A DNA stretch of 64,000 nt, from NCBI GenBank assembly GCA_026874595.1, contig CM049318.1, positions 31,840,956 through 31,904,955 of the forward strand, in the 5' to 3' direction. This DNA comes from Sipunculus nudus (taxonomy: Eukaryota; Annelida; Sipuncula; Golfingiida; Sipunculidae). Below are positions 24,232-36,807 of this stretch, piece by piece; within the stretch, counting starts at the first letter, position 1; every line of letters begins with the position of its first letter. A model generated the notes under the pieces. It searched no databases. It was not told where the DNA came from and saw only the letters and a list, made by a program, of their open reading frames with translations. Position numbers and translations under genes: made by a program.

Positions 24232-24498
24232 TCAACTTCCGTCCGCAAGTCGGAACCCTTTATCGGGTCTGTGAATTTCAGGGTTCTCAACTAAAGAAAG
24301 TTTCTGCCACACTCTACTACTACTAATAGCCTGAGCTTCGCCAGTATCTACCAAAAACTGCAACTTCTGGCTCAGGACGTCCCCCTCCGTATACAGTCCA
24401 GAAGATTTCATTACGTCAGGTATCACCATCATGGGGACCCTGCTATTTCCTTTAGACAGAAGAGAATTTTCCCCTAACCTCGACCGGCTTGGAGTCAT
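24232..24498 (-). pseudogene. Gypsy aspartic protease remnant
   Basis: Contains LQFLVDTGEAQAISSSRVW. The active-site Asp-Thr-Gly is intact, but the usual Ala after it is Glu. It is followed by the substrate-cleft region NPEIHRPDKGFRLADGS. It lies directly upstream of the integrase core in the element, with RT and RNase H deleted between them. Confidence 0.75.
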
Positions 24499-24713
24499 GT
24501 TGATCTAACTCCCTCACTAAATCCGTCTTGGTCATGGGTAATTTCAGTTGTGTCCTAGTTCCTGAACGGCCTTCAGTCACATTAGCGACCTATCATCAGT
24601 CTTTACGATGTCATTGGCTAACCCCCGGTCCCCGGTTTCAGCCTTTCCCCGTTTAAAGACTCTTTCTTAGGCTTATCCGGACAGTTTGCGATGAAATGAT
24701 CAGGGTAACCACA

Positions 24714-26090
24714 CTAACCGCCTTTGGTAACTTTGCTTTGATCTGACACACTGATTCCCTTAGTCTGTCCAGCCTCATATGGCTTGGGGTGCTCCCCACG
24801 TCTCGCTACTAGATAATCCATCAAGTCTTTATAAAACTTTTCCCACAAAAGGGTTTTCTCGTTCGTAAAATGAATCACTCTGTTCTTGTGAGGCTTTTCC
24901 ACATTCAACCAAGAGTCCAACTCAACAACAATATTCATTGCCTGATTCAGTGTCTTTGGTTTACCCTGAACCAACGCTTTCTTAAGGTCTAAATCATACA
25001 AAGAACACTTGAAGGGTTCCACTGCAAATTCCTCTTTAAACGAGACTGAACTGTTCGGGTATGCTTGACGGACTAACTGTCTGATGTTTTGTTCCAGCTC
25101 AGCGATAGATTGACAAGGTTTTCTCTTGTAACCTTCAAGTTAAGGCTGAGCGGAGGTGTAACGGTTTCTTGTGCTAAACCTCCAAATCAACGCTTCCACA
25201 AGGCAACCGTAGTCCATTTGTTCGTCAGCGGTCAGTGCAGAAGCAACCCCAAAGGCGGGGCCTTAGAGCGAAACAAAGGGATAATCCGCAAATTGTTGAT
25301 TATTCCACTTATTCAGTCTTGCCACTCTGCTAAAATGAACTAAGTACTCATCTAATGTCGTAGAACCATCATAATCGCAAACTTTAACTTTCAACATGCT
25401 CATGTCATTAAGTATGTTAACCAATATCGTGGTACCCCTGTCTGCAAAGCTCAACCTGTCAAACTGAGTTCGACTTGATCGACGCTGGTTTGCAAGGACA
25501 TCCTACCCCATCCTAGTTCGACTTGCTTCATTGACATTGGATGGTAGTGCAAGGCAAAGCGGTTTCTAGACCGCTGACGGTTCAGCCGTCAATCATAACA
25601 ATCGCTTCGCCGGTCGATTGACAGTCACCGATGGCGGCCCAATGGCCCTCACATGACGATCCTCTGGTGGTGTCACGGCTTCCACCACAGGCGGTTCAGC
25701 GGTCGAAGCCTGGCAATGCTCCCGCGTCGGCTTGCATCCCCCAGCGGTGCTTCTGCAGTTCTGCAATGCCAGCGCTCTAGACTAATATGCGCTGACAAGT
25801 CCTTCTGTAGGTTATGACTCCCGCAAACAAGATCCATCAGCTGCTGCGTAAGGTCCGTCCTGGAGGCAATTCGTCGTTGTTGCCCTAGTAGCTGAACCAC
25901 TAACGGTTCCCTGGTACATGGAGTTGACTCCAGCGGTTGATTGACAAAAGCCAAAGGTTTTTACGGTTCAATCGGCGGCCATGTTCCTGTGTGAGGTAAT
26001 GTGGACCCAACCAGTTCGCCCGATTGCACAGGCACATCATGGAATCCATGACGAGATCTCGATCATGAAACCCAACGTAGCACATTTCTA
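24714..26090 (-). pseudogene. Gypsy gag remnant
   Basis: A gag-like structural protein in several frames. The 25454-25263 block has VKVCDYDGSTTLDEYLVHFS, the conserved opening of the capsid-like domain in metazoan Gypsy gag. The 25022-24714 block has LYDLDLKKALVQGKPKTLNQ and further capsid-like sequence. No intact zinc knuckle was found. The N-terminal part (26090-25460) is in broken frames. Confidence 0.65.
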
Positions 26091-26471
26091 TGAACAGGGA
26101 CTAGAAATGTGGAGTCACTGGGAGTCTCAGGTATGGTCTCAACAACAAATGACTGGGTAGACTGTGGAGCTTTTATAGCAGTAAAATGTTCACTCACTTT
26201 ACCATTTCCATGAATTTTTCGTCAACATATGATCAATCTCACCTGACCCACATGGTGTAGTTCTTGTAGCCCTTCTGCGTTTCCTTTTGCGCTGCCTTTT
26301 TGTCTACAACGAAAGTATAAAACTGTCAATATCTTTCTCGGCCTTCAAAATATCCTCATACACGGAATTATCCAATTCCTCCAGTCTATTCAGATATGTC
26401 ATTCTCGCCATGATACACTATATATCTGTTCCCACCAACACCGTCCCATGTGTTATCCAGCAAAGGAGTCA

Positions 26472-26483
26472 CCGCTGCTACCA
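26472..26483 (-). other. Primer-binding site (initiator-Met type, inferred)
   Basis: On the minus strand TGGTAGCAGCGG starts one base inside the 5' LTR end. Its first nine bases fit the complement of an initiator tRNA-Met 3' end (TGGTAGCAGAG...). The assignment to that tRNA is from knowledge, not from a search. Confidence 0.55.
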
Positions 26484-26484
26484 A

Positions 26485-26709
26485 TGGAACGTTCTGTAAG
26501 GTTCCTGTTTCCTTTGTGGCTCAGCAGCACATGTATAAGTTTATTCCACTTAACTATACACAGCACACGACCATCCGGTCTAGCTCCGAGCCCGTAACTC
26601 CCGGTAAACCCCCGGTTTCTCCCTAATATATGCCCTGACCGTTCCACTACCGCCGGTCACAACCATAGATAAAACCGTCGGCTCACAGCCGTTCAGGATG
26701 CCCACTACA
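26485..26709 (-). repeat. Gypsy 5' LTR
   Basis: Direct copy of 23035-23260. On the minus strand it runs from TGTAGTGGGCATCC to CAGAACGTTCCA, giving TG...CA ends. Divergence from the other LTR is visible at many sites, so the insertion is old. Confidence 0.82.
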
Positions 26710-27358
26710 CTATATTGCGATATTTGGGTAGTGTATTGCGATACGTTTTGCGATATTTTCATCGTATAATATTCATAGGAAATAAGTGTGTTTTCTGTAT
26801 ATAAATTATAAATATAATCGCTATTTATTCTTTATCATGTTAAGTATAATGAAACAAAATTTCATGTAGATCAGTTTATTACATACACAAAATATGGCAA
26901 AATTACATGTACTGTTGACAGTGCTCAAAGAAACATTTAACATAAAATTTTCTTAAAGGTCTTACATGGGCAAATACTTTGGCAATTAGAAAATTCTGGA
27001 CTGTGGTTCAGCACAGTGAGGGATATATGGTCAGTACAATCGTGTGTACTACATCATAAGGCTAGTTATTGAACCATGATGGTACCATAATTATGGTACG
27101 TTATGGTATCTCAGGAAAGAATACTAATGGATGAATTCCGTATCAGCCCTACTTGAAAAATACCTACTAAATGTCTTTAATCATGGAAGCGGCTCAGTAA
27201 GTCTAACCCATTAATTTTAACAGAAACCAAAAAAAATCAGTTTAATCACAATAATAAAATATCGAAAAATATCGACATTTGACACTGTTCCGCAATACAC
27301 AATATGCGATTCATCGTATCGCGACATACCAATATATCGATAATATCGCGCAGCCCTA

Positions 27359-27366
27359 ATGAAGAC
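27359..27366. other. 8-bp target-site duplication, right (ATGAAGAC)
   Basis: Right-hand partner of 22988-22995, with one mismatch. Confidence 0.8.
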
Positions 27367-29050
27367 ACACACGCACGTATATGAACTCGTCATATCAAAG
27401 GGCCTACTCAGACTGGACTTGTGCATGTGGACTTATCAAGGCCTCTGAGCAATTCATCATAGGCTTTATCATTTACCCCAGATGTGAAGGTCACTCTGGT
27501 AGGTCATCCTATTTTATTCAATGAGGCCTGGTTTACGTTCGGGTCTGTTGGTGCACACTGATAAAATAGCCGATTAAAGTCTTCGTTAATACCATTTTGG
27601 TGACTGATATCTCTATCATTAGCTTTCAGGTGTTCTGCCCGCTTCCAAAAGTTTCTAAATTTGGATGGGCACCCGATAACTTGTGGCAGAGACCTTAATA
27701 ACAAAGCTGCTCTGAACTAAGTTGAAAAACACCAAAGGCACACTGTGTACTAGTTCATTAATTTAGCTTAGTGAATATATACATACCCTTCTTACGCAGC
27801 GGTTCTAAACTGCAACCGTTCCATATCTCGCTTTTGCCTCTGCTTTTTAGTGCAGATTTGTTTTTTCGGGTCTCAACACCAGGGCTTGGACAGAATTTTT
27901 AATCAGACCGATGAAGGAGTTGTATTGATTGTGCACTGATCAGTATGAGCGGGGTGTCGGGGTTTCGAATTTAGAGTTGGATGCACAGAACGATATTATG
28001 CTCATTGGTTTGATTGCCATTCTTTACTCTGTGCAAGCCCTGCGGGCGAAATACCAAAGCTTTTCCTGTACAAACAGCCGCTAAAGCGAAGGAGATTTAG
28101 AACGATTGCAACGTATCATTGCAGCGAACAGTGTAATATGCACAGTGTTTACAATATATTTGAGGGACAATATGGTTCCACTTTATTGCCAGGACATTGT
28201 AAATCAGATAACTTTCCCAAAATTACACTCACAAAACCTTATATTTTTAGCTTTGCACTTTACCCATAGCAGGTAAAGGTTATATGATTGTTTTATCTTT
28301 TTCAAATATGACTTGTTCCATGTTATTGATTTATTTTTGGAAACCAGACAAATCCCAGCCAACTAAACGACTCAGCTCTTGACACAAAATCAGAATGCAT
28401 TTGCGGCTCTAATAAATCAGGATAAACTTTTCAGGTTTATAACATTAGATTAAGTGAACAGAGTCCACCTTGGTCTTTACTCTCTATCAGCAACTTTTTT
28501 TGCCGTTATCAATCATTCTAGAATTTGGCAACGTGTGAGCAGTTACCGTACTATTGATCATTTTTTATCTTATCTGTTACTGATATCAAGTCAAGGTATA
28601 CACTGGTATTACCTGGGTCCCAAAAACCACCAAGGAACTAATTATACCCGGTGCTGAAGTTTATACTCTGGAATTGCCGGTATTCACAAGCTGTATCCAA
28701 GATAACCACTGAATACCTTCGTACTGGGTGCTAGATCATGACCTAAATAGTTGGCCAGGCCACTCAGCGCGGAGCGTGGGGCTGGACCCTTGTCTGCATT
28801 ATTTTTTGCCTTATTTTTCCATATTCATTTCTGGATGAGTGAAAGTACATTCGTGAATATTCCTTGTGACGCTCCAGAATCCGGAGAAGAGGTTGGAACC
28901 ACACCAAAATCTTATCGGTTCTTCATGGGCCCATTCTCGAAATGCCAAAGTAATTTCATGAGATTGGGTTTATTATTGCGTGGGATTTGTTATGAAACCA
29001 AAAGTACACACACTCTGTATTATAAGGGACAAGTTACAAAGGGACCACTG
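27367..29050. repeat. Interspersed repeat unit, second part (copy A)
   Basis: With 22800-22995 this segment aligns along its length with 58190-60520. Shared blocks include CGTCATATC..AGGCC, GGGTCTCAACACCAGGGCTTG, TTTAGAGTTGGATGCACA, AGCGAAGGAGATTTAGAACG and GACGCTCCAGAATCCG. No frame is conserved between the copies, so the small frames here (27504-27704 minus, 28751-29080 plus) are not genes. The unit ends in the CATTCTCGAAATGCC block found also at 20105. Confidence 0.7.
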
Positions 29051-32000
29051 TCACGTTCTCTCTTAAAACCACAACTTTAGCATCGAAACAAAAGAAATCA
29101 GGTTCTCTGGGAATGGGCAAGTGACAAATTGAAGCATAGATGTTCCTAAATTGCTTATATGTTCTCATTCTAGATTGATGACATAAAAAAAAACAATTAA
29201 GGTATAAACACAATGCACTGGTTTGTCTAAAGAAATTCATAGTTTTTAAGATTTGTATATTCATTGAATTCGTTGTCCTTGAAAATTTAAGGAAAACCAA
29301 ATAAGTGCATGCCAAAGAAAATAACAATATTCCCTTCAACGAAATCAAATTAAAAACGTTTTAATAAGGACATCTTTTTAAAGATCTGAATCTGAAAAAA
29401 GTAAACATTACTGAAATGCATGATATCAAATATTACTGTGTAGATATACCTTAGTTATTTTTGCAGAAATCCTTTTCCCGTTTACTCACTCATATTATAT
29501 AGAAGTTTTTTTTTTAATCTTATAAAAGACGTACGTAAGCATTGATAACCGTTTATAAAATAAGAACCTGGAGAGTTGTAGTAAACCCTCATATATTTTG
29601 ACAGCTATACAGTTGATTTCCAGAAGACATTTATTGCAGTACCTTTTCACAAAATATTCCAACCAGTCCCTTGGTAGAGCCTCAGCTAAATGATTACTGT
29701 TCTATAGGTGTAGTTTGGGTTACGCTCTTTTTTCACAGCGCTTTACCTATAGGGCCACTACCTATATCGTAAGGCGCTGTTTGTTATGACCTTGTATCCT
29801 GAATTGCTACACCAGAGGGGAGCACGGTATTTTTGTCCAATCAGATGAGACCTTGTGCTGGAAGACAATGCCAAGCGAGGAATAAACGGAGCCAATCATG
29901 TTTATTTCGTTTTGAGTGACAGCTCATGCATCCCCCCGCGTAACCGTCTGAACAGGCCACAGGCTCAGAGAGAATTGCCCCTGACGTGGTTTGCTTGGGC
30001 CTTAATTGGGCACATAGGATGCTCGGCCGGTGAGATGAAATTCAAACGAAACGTAACAACAAAGGCTGCGTGCACACCTCGGTGGCTTGTTTCAGTTCTG
30101 CAGACAACAGATACATGGCTACGCTAACACAGTCATAATGTCATAATTGAATCGGTCGATGATGCGAGAATGCAGAGGGAGCAATTTAAATTCGACCGGA
30201 AACTCAACAAGTGGCGCTTGAAGCGCAGCAATGGGCGGAGCCAGGATGCCTGTCGAGTGTTTGTTTATTGGCATCTGATTGGCTGTTTGTCATATCATAC
30301 GCACGTTTATTTCAGCGGACAACGAACCGCCATCTGGTGTCTAAATATATCGTAAACGGTCAAAGCTGGCAGCGTGAAAATCAGTTGCTTCTTTAGAAGC
30401 GCAAGATTTCCGCTGCTTCAGGAGCGTAAGTTTGGGTCACTTCCAACAAATAGCATAACTTGGCAGAATGCATATCTCCACCAACGAAACCTGCTTTCTG
30501 GCTTCTCCCTTTATCCTGATTAGTGCAAAATATAAAGAAATCCTCAGTGACCTATGTCCCCTTTATAAAATATTGTGCATGTGTGTCTTAAAGGTCTTTC
30601 GCGTAATCCTACTGTCCGACATACAAACCAACACTCTTTTAAAACATAAACTCCTTGGCGGGAAAAATGATGGAATATGTATACATAATATAATTGTGAT
30701 TTAAGAATGTTATACAATGTGTATCTTTAGCATGTATCGTCAATTACTATTGAAATAATCTGTCAATGTAATAAAGTTGAGGACACACTTTAAAAAAGTT
30801 TTATTAGTTTACGAAATCGATAATATTCTTTTGGAAAATTATAGATCCCATAATTAATAATAACGACGTTATCCTCCAGTCGAACTGTCATGTTAGATGT
30901 CTGCACTTAAGAATGTTTCTGCTGTGAATATTTGAAGGATTATGAAAGACTTCAAAAGTTAAGTACTTAATTACTCACATCTAATCACAAGCGGCTGATA
31001 AGTCAATAAAAGTTATATCAGTTAAATATAGTTTGCCCAAGAGTAATGTACTTTTAGCATGCCTTCCTGACATATTCTTCCCCTTACCTAAGGTTTTCTA
31101 GTTTAACATTAAAATGTGATAAAGGGGAAACCAATATGTCCATGTTCTCATATCACTGACTATGTGCCAATTTGCATTATGACTTCCTCGGCATTGGGCC
31201 TGTTCATTCTAGCAGGGTTTTTAGCTTTCTTGGGAGCATGCATCGGCAGGCATGCTATCTGAGGCGCTATGAATGTTACTCTGTGTATATACCTTGCTTG
31301 AAGCCCATGCCCGATAGCTACTCCCGGATGGAGAGGACCCACCCTTTTGGTAAAGATGTAAGCCAGGGATCTGAGCACCGATGTATCTATAATACAGTTT
31401 TTTTTTGTCAGTGATACTATCTTAATGTGTATATATATATATATATAATTACGCATGCATTATGTTCACTTTTTCCTCTTTACATACATATAAATTGTTT
31501 CATTTTACACACAGGTAACACTGTTCTCATTGATGTACTTCCATCGGTTTTATAAGTTCCTGACACACGTGGATGCTTGTGGTTTGTGACAAAATGCCGT
31601 TGATTTATTTTTATTTATATTTCTCTGAATAAGGGACGTGCATATTTCTGGCTATAAGACTTAGATGTTCAAAGCTGGGTCTTGTGTTAGTGTCTGATCC
31701 TTGCCGACTACCTCAAACCAGTCAGTTAAAATGTCTTGTTTCACGGTATATAAACATAAACCATATTGACGTAAACTTATAACTTAATTAAATTTTACAC
31801 AACATTCAATGGTTGATACAGACATTCTTCCTTTGGGACACTCTGAAATACATTGTATGTGACTCTCCTAAAATTTGGTCTATTTGTTTAAAGCACACAC
31901 ATATATCAGTGTCAGCCGAATTTTCCTTGACCTTCCTTTTCTTTCTGACATTTTTCATTCGAACACTTTTCTAACACACACTCCTTGACAACATACGAAT

Positions 32001-33290
32001 GAGCAGCTCCTGCTCTATGCAGGATTGAAATGTCTAAGAGCACATGAATGACATTTCGGTCCAAAAGATTTAATTGTTCTTCACCTTGTTTATTTCCCGA
32101 GTTGCTTCCGACATCCACGGTCGGCATCATGTTGCCGTTATGGCAATATAAATACCAAACTAGTTATTTGGGTAACAAGGTCTCCCCCGGGTTACGAAGA
32201 ATTATGGCCTCCTCTTTTCTTACAGCTGTTTCTGCTATTTTTCGTTTATTTGTTTTATTTGTTTTATATAATTGCTATACGCACTTGTGAAAAATAACGT
32301 ATGTTTCATTTCCTTCATTAATTAGCTTTTTTTCGAAGAGAAGCATGGATACGCTCGCATATACATTTATCTATGAACACCGGCTTCACTTACGTCTGGA
32401 GAATGAGATATTAAAAAGTTATACATTTTACATTGGCCTGCAAAAAATCAACTGTACAGTTCACTCCGGCGTGGAGAGGGTACATACTTGATAAAGATAA
32501 AGATAAAGACCTTGCCCAGGTGTCATAGCACAGAGGACAGTCCCAGCTTCTTCCTTTCACGCAGCCAGTGCCGTATCATGATCATTTGGAGACTGCTACT
32601 ACAGAATGTGTATGCCTTATACAAAGCAGTCCTTCCGTGATTGATAGCTGATTCATCATTGTTATTCCTGTCCGATAAAGTGACATTCACGATCCTTTGT
32701 ATGAACATTGAATTACATGTAAAATGTACAATTAGCTCTTGTCATTATGCAAAGCCACTTTAAAAAATCGTTATATTTCAGTCATTGTCACTAATTCGTA
32801 ACATTAAGTTTGAAAACAATTGATATACGTCAACAAAACTGACGTGTTATTATAACCTGAAGATGGCGCCACCTCTGTTCAGTGACTTTCTGAGCCCAAA
32901 ATAGCCTTTTTTTCATTTTCCTTCAGAGAAGTCAGTCAATGAGAACAGCTAAGCCCTCAAATAATATAAAAGGATTCCTTGATGTTTGGGGGAATAAGTA
33001 AACACTTAATTAAATAGGATTTCTCAAAACTGAAGTTTATTTTTTATTTTAGAAGGGGTTCTTGACAAGGTTTCGGAAATTCTCCCGGCAGGGTTCTTTC
33101 CCAGTGTCAGGGTGCTGAGTCCCCTCTTTTCTGACATCCTGTATCCGCCACTTGGGATGAATGGAGATTTTACTTCATATTATCGATACAATATTTAAAC
33201 GGGGCATTAAGAAATGTTTGACTGGATTATAGAGATCAAATAAATAGTTCCTGTTTCAATATTAAAATATGGCACACTGAAAACGTAGGG
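29051..33290. other. Intergenic, no supported gene
   Basis: Mixed sequence. Around 29740-29790, CAGCGCTTTACC and the inverted TAAGGCGCTG form a short hairpin. A locally GC-richer patch with ATTGGCTG (CCAAT-box type) lies at about 29820-30440 and could be regulatory, but I cannot show it. A short AT repeat is at about 31430-31447. Frames of up to 98 codons have no recognised domain. Confidence 0.4.
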
Positions 33291-33312
33291 GAGTCGAATC
33301 ACCCAATGATGA

Positions 33313-33343
33313 CCCCCCCCCCCCCCCACACACACACACACAC
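33313..33343. repeat. (C)n(CA)n compound tract
   Basis: A run of about 15 C followed by (CA)n. Overlapping Gly/Val-rich frames are artefacts. Confidence 0.9.
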
Positions 33344-33349
33344 GGGGAG

Positions 33350-34424
33350 TCGGAGGGTGGAAATGGCTATGGTTATCATAACACATCAATGACCCTGCGT
33401 GAAGTGTCAGGCCATGAGCAGTTCTCTTGCGGCGCGGCAGCCAGCTTGGACAAGGGCGCACGCTGACTACGCGTGAGCCGGGCCGGATACGAGATACCTC
33501 TTGGACTGCATGGGCCTGAACTAGGTCACGGTTGCGTGCACCTGTTCAAAGTGCTGCGCTCTATGTAAACGTGCCATGTGCATGTGTACAAGTCTCGGGT
33601 GTACACAACATTTACAACATGAGTGTTTACAACATTTTTGCCCAAAGGGTACTGATATTAGCAGTGTCGGTGTAACATTATCTTTTTTATGAGACAGTAT
33701 AAGTATGGATCGTTTTGCAGTCTTCACAACAATCATCGCCGTCCTCCCTGCCAAAGCGATTGCAGTGCATCGTTAACAAAGTACTGTCGAGTGATAGCTA
33801 GGCAAGTCGACCGGTGAGTAGGTGAATTGTATATATTGCTGTTTCTGAAAAGTGAGTAATTTGTTAAGAACAGGCACTCATTTCAATACATTAGCTATGT
33901 CAAAATTGCTAAACAATGAACCACATAGTGTATCTTTTCTGAGTTACAGTCAAGTTCGGTAAGTTGAATTATTGTATAGCACGGGGGTCTATGTATTATG
34001 ATTTATCTGTACATAAACTATATTATAGATGCGTAATTTTGAAAGTGGCTACAACAGGTTCTGTTAACTTAAAAAAATGTAAACAAGTACCCGAAAATAC
34101 ACCTTTAATAAAGCTAAATGTATGTTCATTAAAAAACTCAAATTTTGGTGCAATGTGTACCCCTGAGTCTTTACAGTGTGTTTGTTACATAATATAGCAG
34201 GTTCAGTACACACACATTTATATAAAGTGTAAGGTTTAATTTTCATATATAATAATCACATTCCCAATGGTCATGGTCATCTGCGTAGTAAAAGTACGTT
34301 TCAAATATTTTGTAGAGTCTATTCCTGGACCAATGAGCCTGGAGAAGGAGAATACAGCTAGCTGACATTGGAAAATCGCCCAACCTGCCAGGTAACTAAT
34401 TAATTTTGCTGAACATGTTGTGTG

Positions 34425-34471
<47 letters not shown>

Positions 34472-34475
34472 TACA
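33350..34475. other. No gene seen
   Basis: Intergenic sequence ending in a (TA)n tract (34431-34466) that abuts the pogo-like element. Confidence 0.4.
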
Positions 34476-34477
34476 TA

Positions 34478-35849
34478 CAGACGAACCTCTATAATGTGGG
34501 CACCCTTGGGACTGGACCAAAGTGCCCACTTTATAGAGGTGCCCACTATATGGAGGTCATGAGTGCTGCCCCCAGTAAGACATTGCTATAATTACTCATG
34601 TTTTGAGATTTCTAAATTAACTTATTTCATGTATCATCTCTCTTTATTTAATGACAAGTTTTTCATTGACAATTTATTTTTCATTTTCAAGACATTTTTT
34701 TTAGAAAATATGTATTTATTACATAAAAATATGGACAAAATAGGCACAATAAAACGAAGCTGTGTGCAGATGGTCCATAAGATAGCTGAAGATATATATA
34801 TATTAATTCATTTTTTTATATTTTATAAGCACAAAATGGCAAAGCAGCATGCGGTATTTAGCATTGCCATGGGAAGTAATAATTCTTGATAATATGTTTT
34901 TTGAAAACTAGTCATTTTCTGATAAAAAAAATACACAAGTAAACAAGCAAAGACAATGCGTCACTAATCTAAGTACTATCATCTTAAGAAAACATTATAT
35001 ATCAAGTAGACAAGAAGGTAAATCACAAACATTAAACCAGTAACTGGAAATCCATTTATCATTTGAAGTGTGTGGTACACTTTGAATGAATGTGTTAAAT
35101 TGTCACAGTTCTTATTCTTGGTGAAAAAGTCTGTGATTGTAGATTTTTTGGAGCAAAGTGCACATTGTAGCTTTGCATTTGCTGTTAGAGTCCAGGTTGA
35201 ACACCATTTCAACAGTATGAATCGTTATGTAACAACTGTTAAATAAACAATGCCCTGGTCTGGTGGGCATATACCTGACTACCTGTGATGGGCAAGAGGG
35301 ACATTAAGCTGTGTCACCTTATCACAGACTATTAATTGGGTGAAGGAGCAGGGCTTTGTTCCACACTTGGCAGCCAAACAAACAAATATTGATTAATTGG
35401 CACAGGGCATCTAGTCTGGGGTGATCTCTGACTTGATCCGGTGCAGGCATATTAATCCAATTAGTATGCATGCTTTCCAAGCTAAGTCTTGAATCAAGTA
35501 TAATCATTATTATACAATGTTCACTCATACACCTCTAAATTTGGTTTCTTTTGTTTTGAATGTTATGATTAAAATTTATTAATATCGTTATTAAATAATT
35601 AAGAATTAATATTACCTAATAACTTAAAAGTAATATAGAGACGGCTTTCAAAGTTGTTGTAAGAAGATAGTTTAACTAAAAATCCATGAAGTGCCCACAT
35701 TATCTCTGAAAACTGTCCACTTTACAGAATATAGAGGTACCCACATTAGCCAAACATAATCAAGAGAAGAAAAAACAGGACTGCCCAAAAGTGCCCACTT
35801 TAGAGATGGGGCCCACTTATAGAGGTGCCCACTAGGAGAGGTTCCACTG
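34478..35849 (-). mobile_element. pogo/Tigger-like DNA transposon relic
   Basis: Left end CAGACGAACCTCTATAATG and inverted right end CAGTGGAACCTCTCCTAGTG are each flanked by TA, the target duplicated by Tc1/mariner-pogo elements. Both subterminal regions repeat GTGCCCACTTTATAGAGGTG-like blocks, typical of this group's long ends. Inside, a minus frame (35212-34979) holds CSKKSTITDFFTKN, resembling the ITDFF-type C-terminal motif of pogo-class transposases. No DDE domain or DNA-binding domain is recognised, so it is internally decayed. It sits in TA-rich DNA. Confidence 0.75.
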
Positions 35850-35851
35850 TA

Positions 35852-36696
35852 TATATATATATTTATATATATATATTTATATATATATATATATATATAA
35901 TGTTAATAGAACATTTAAAGATATGACAAGTATGTAAACGAATAAACCTAATGTAAATTCAATGAAGACCTAATATTTCATATGTTGTAAATGTTTGGTA
36001 AAGAACTGATATTATTGTCACCGTGGCTTATCGCTCTAAGATGCCAGTAGTCCTACATTAATCGAAATTGCAATTATGTGCCCAACACATGGATTTACTT
36101 CAAGCCACTGATTGATAATAACATTGGTTTTCTACTAGACCTAAACACGGTATAACAAATATGTAATATTATATATGTATATATTTATTTGTGTGTGAGG
36201 GTTTGTGTGTGTGAACATGATTATACAAGTTGTTAATTCATCCTTTTATTCATGCAGCTACCCTACACCTTACAACTAGAACACAAACGTACCTCAGGCC
36301 CCGTTGAACCATGTGGCTGGATTGTTTGCAAATGAACATAGGGTAAGTGACTCTATACCAATGTATCCCATTTATATTTTATAAATACATGTATAATGAA
36401 CATTTTCTTATAACATTTCTCATGGCACTGTTTCTTGCTTAAGTTTTTTTTTATTTTGCAATATTGAAGGCACACATTTTGGGAGATGAATGGGAGGAGG
36501 ACTCTTTAATCTCAGTAACTTACTCTCCGATATGAATATTACATCAAGTTCACCTCCAATGTAGCATCTAATATAAAAATTATCAGGATGACATATTCAG
36601 TCACATAAGCTGTGATTCAATGTACACAAAATCCTGCACACGACTCATATAAAATGTGTTTTTCTTGGAATGTTTCATTTTATTTTGTATTTTTAG
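35852..36696. other. Upstream of the kelch-like exons; possible 5' exon
   Basis: A CAG acceptor at 36255-36257 and a GTAAGT donor near 36341 bracket a possible exon (about 36258-36340) containing ATGTGGCTGGATTG. Its reading phase does not join the exon at 36697, so it could be untranslated leader or chance. No promoter is identified. Confidence 0.3.
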
Positions 36697-36807
36697 ACAC
36701 TCTGACTCTGGAGAAAACACCTTCGTTACATATTTGTAACCCCGAGTCGAAGGAGAGACCAGGGCAAGTCTACTGTTCAAGTACAGAAGCAGAAAATGAA
36801 GAGGGAG
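36697..36807 (+). CDS. Host gene exon A (phase 1-1), linker before kelch region
   Basis: A TTTTAG acceptor and a G|GTATAT donor bracket 111 nt, open in one frame: TLTLEKTPSLHICNPESKER and QVYCSSTEAENEEG. It is acidic and has no recognised fold. It is kept because its length is a multiple of three and both junctions are phase 1, so it splices in frame to the kelch exon at 39066 (GGA G + AT ATG). Confidence 0.5.

Larger units (their letters stand above)
23035..26709 (-). mobile_element. Gypsy LTR retrotransposon, internally deleted
   Basis: Two direct ~225-bp LTRs flank a degenerate internal region reading leftwards. The order is primer site (26472-26483), gag-like segments (about 26085-24714), protease (about 24390-24232), integrase core (24185-23901) and integrase C-terminal module (23686-23260). 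RT and RNase H are absent: protease and integrase are nearly adjacent, so a deletion of roughly 2 kb is inferred. It is inserted in the hAT-like element. No clean target duplication was found. Confidence 0.88.
22996..27358. mobile_element. hAT-like non-autonomous DNA element (interrupted)
   Basis: Ends are TAGGGCTGGGTATTG on the left and, inverted, TAGGGCTGCGCGATATTATCG on the right. They are bounded by an 8-bp target duplication, the hallmark length of hAT transposition. Internal sequence near the right end is rich in CGATA/ATATCG motifs. After removing the Gypsy insertion (23035-26709), about 690 bp of element remain, with no transposase. A copy of the host repeat at 58190-60520 lacks the element, which confirms both boundaries. 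Confidence 0.8.

Noticed and set aside
29820-30440. GC-richer patch as a CpG-island promoter
   Set aside because: A CCAAT-type motif is present, but no transcript start, TATA box or downstream exon could be tied to it.
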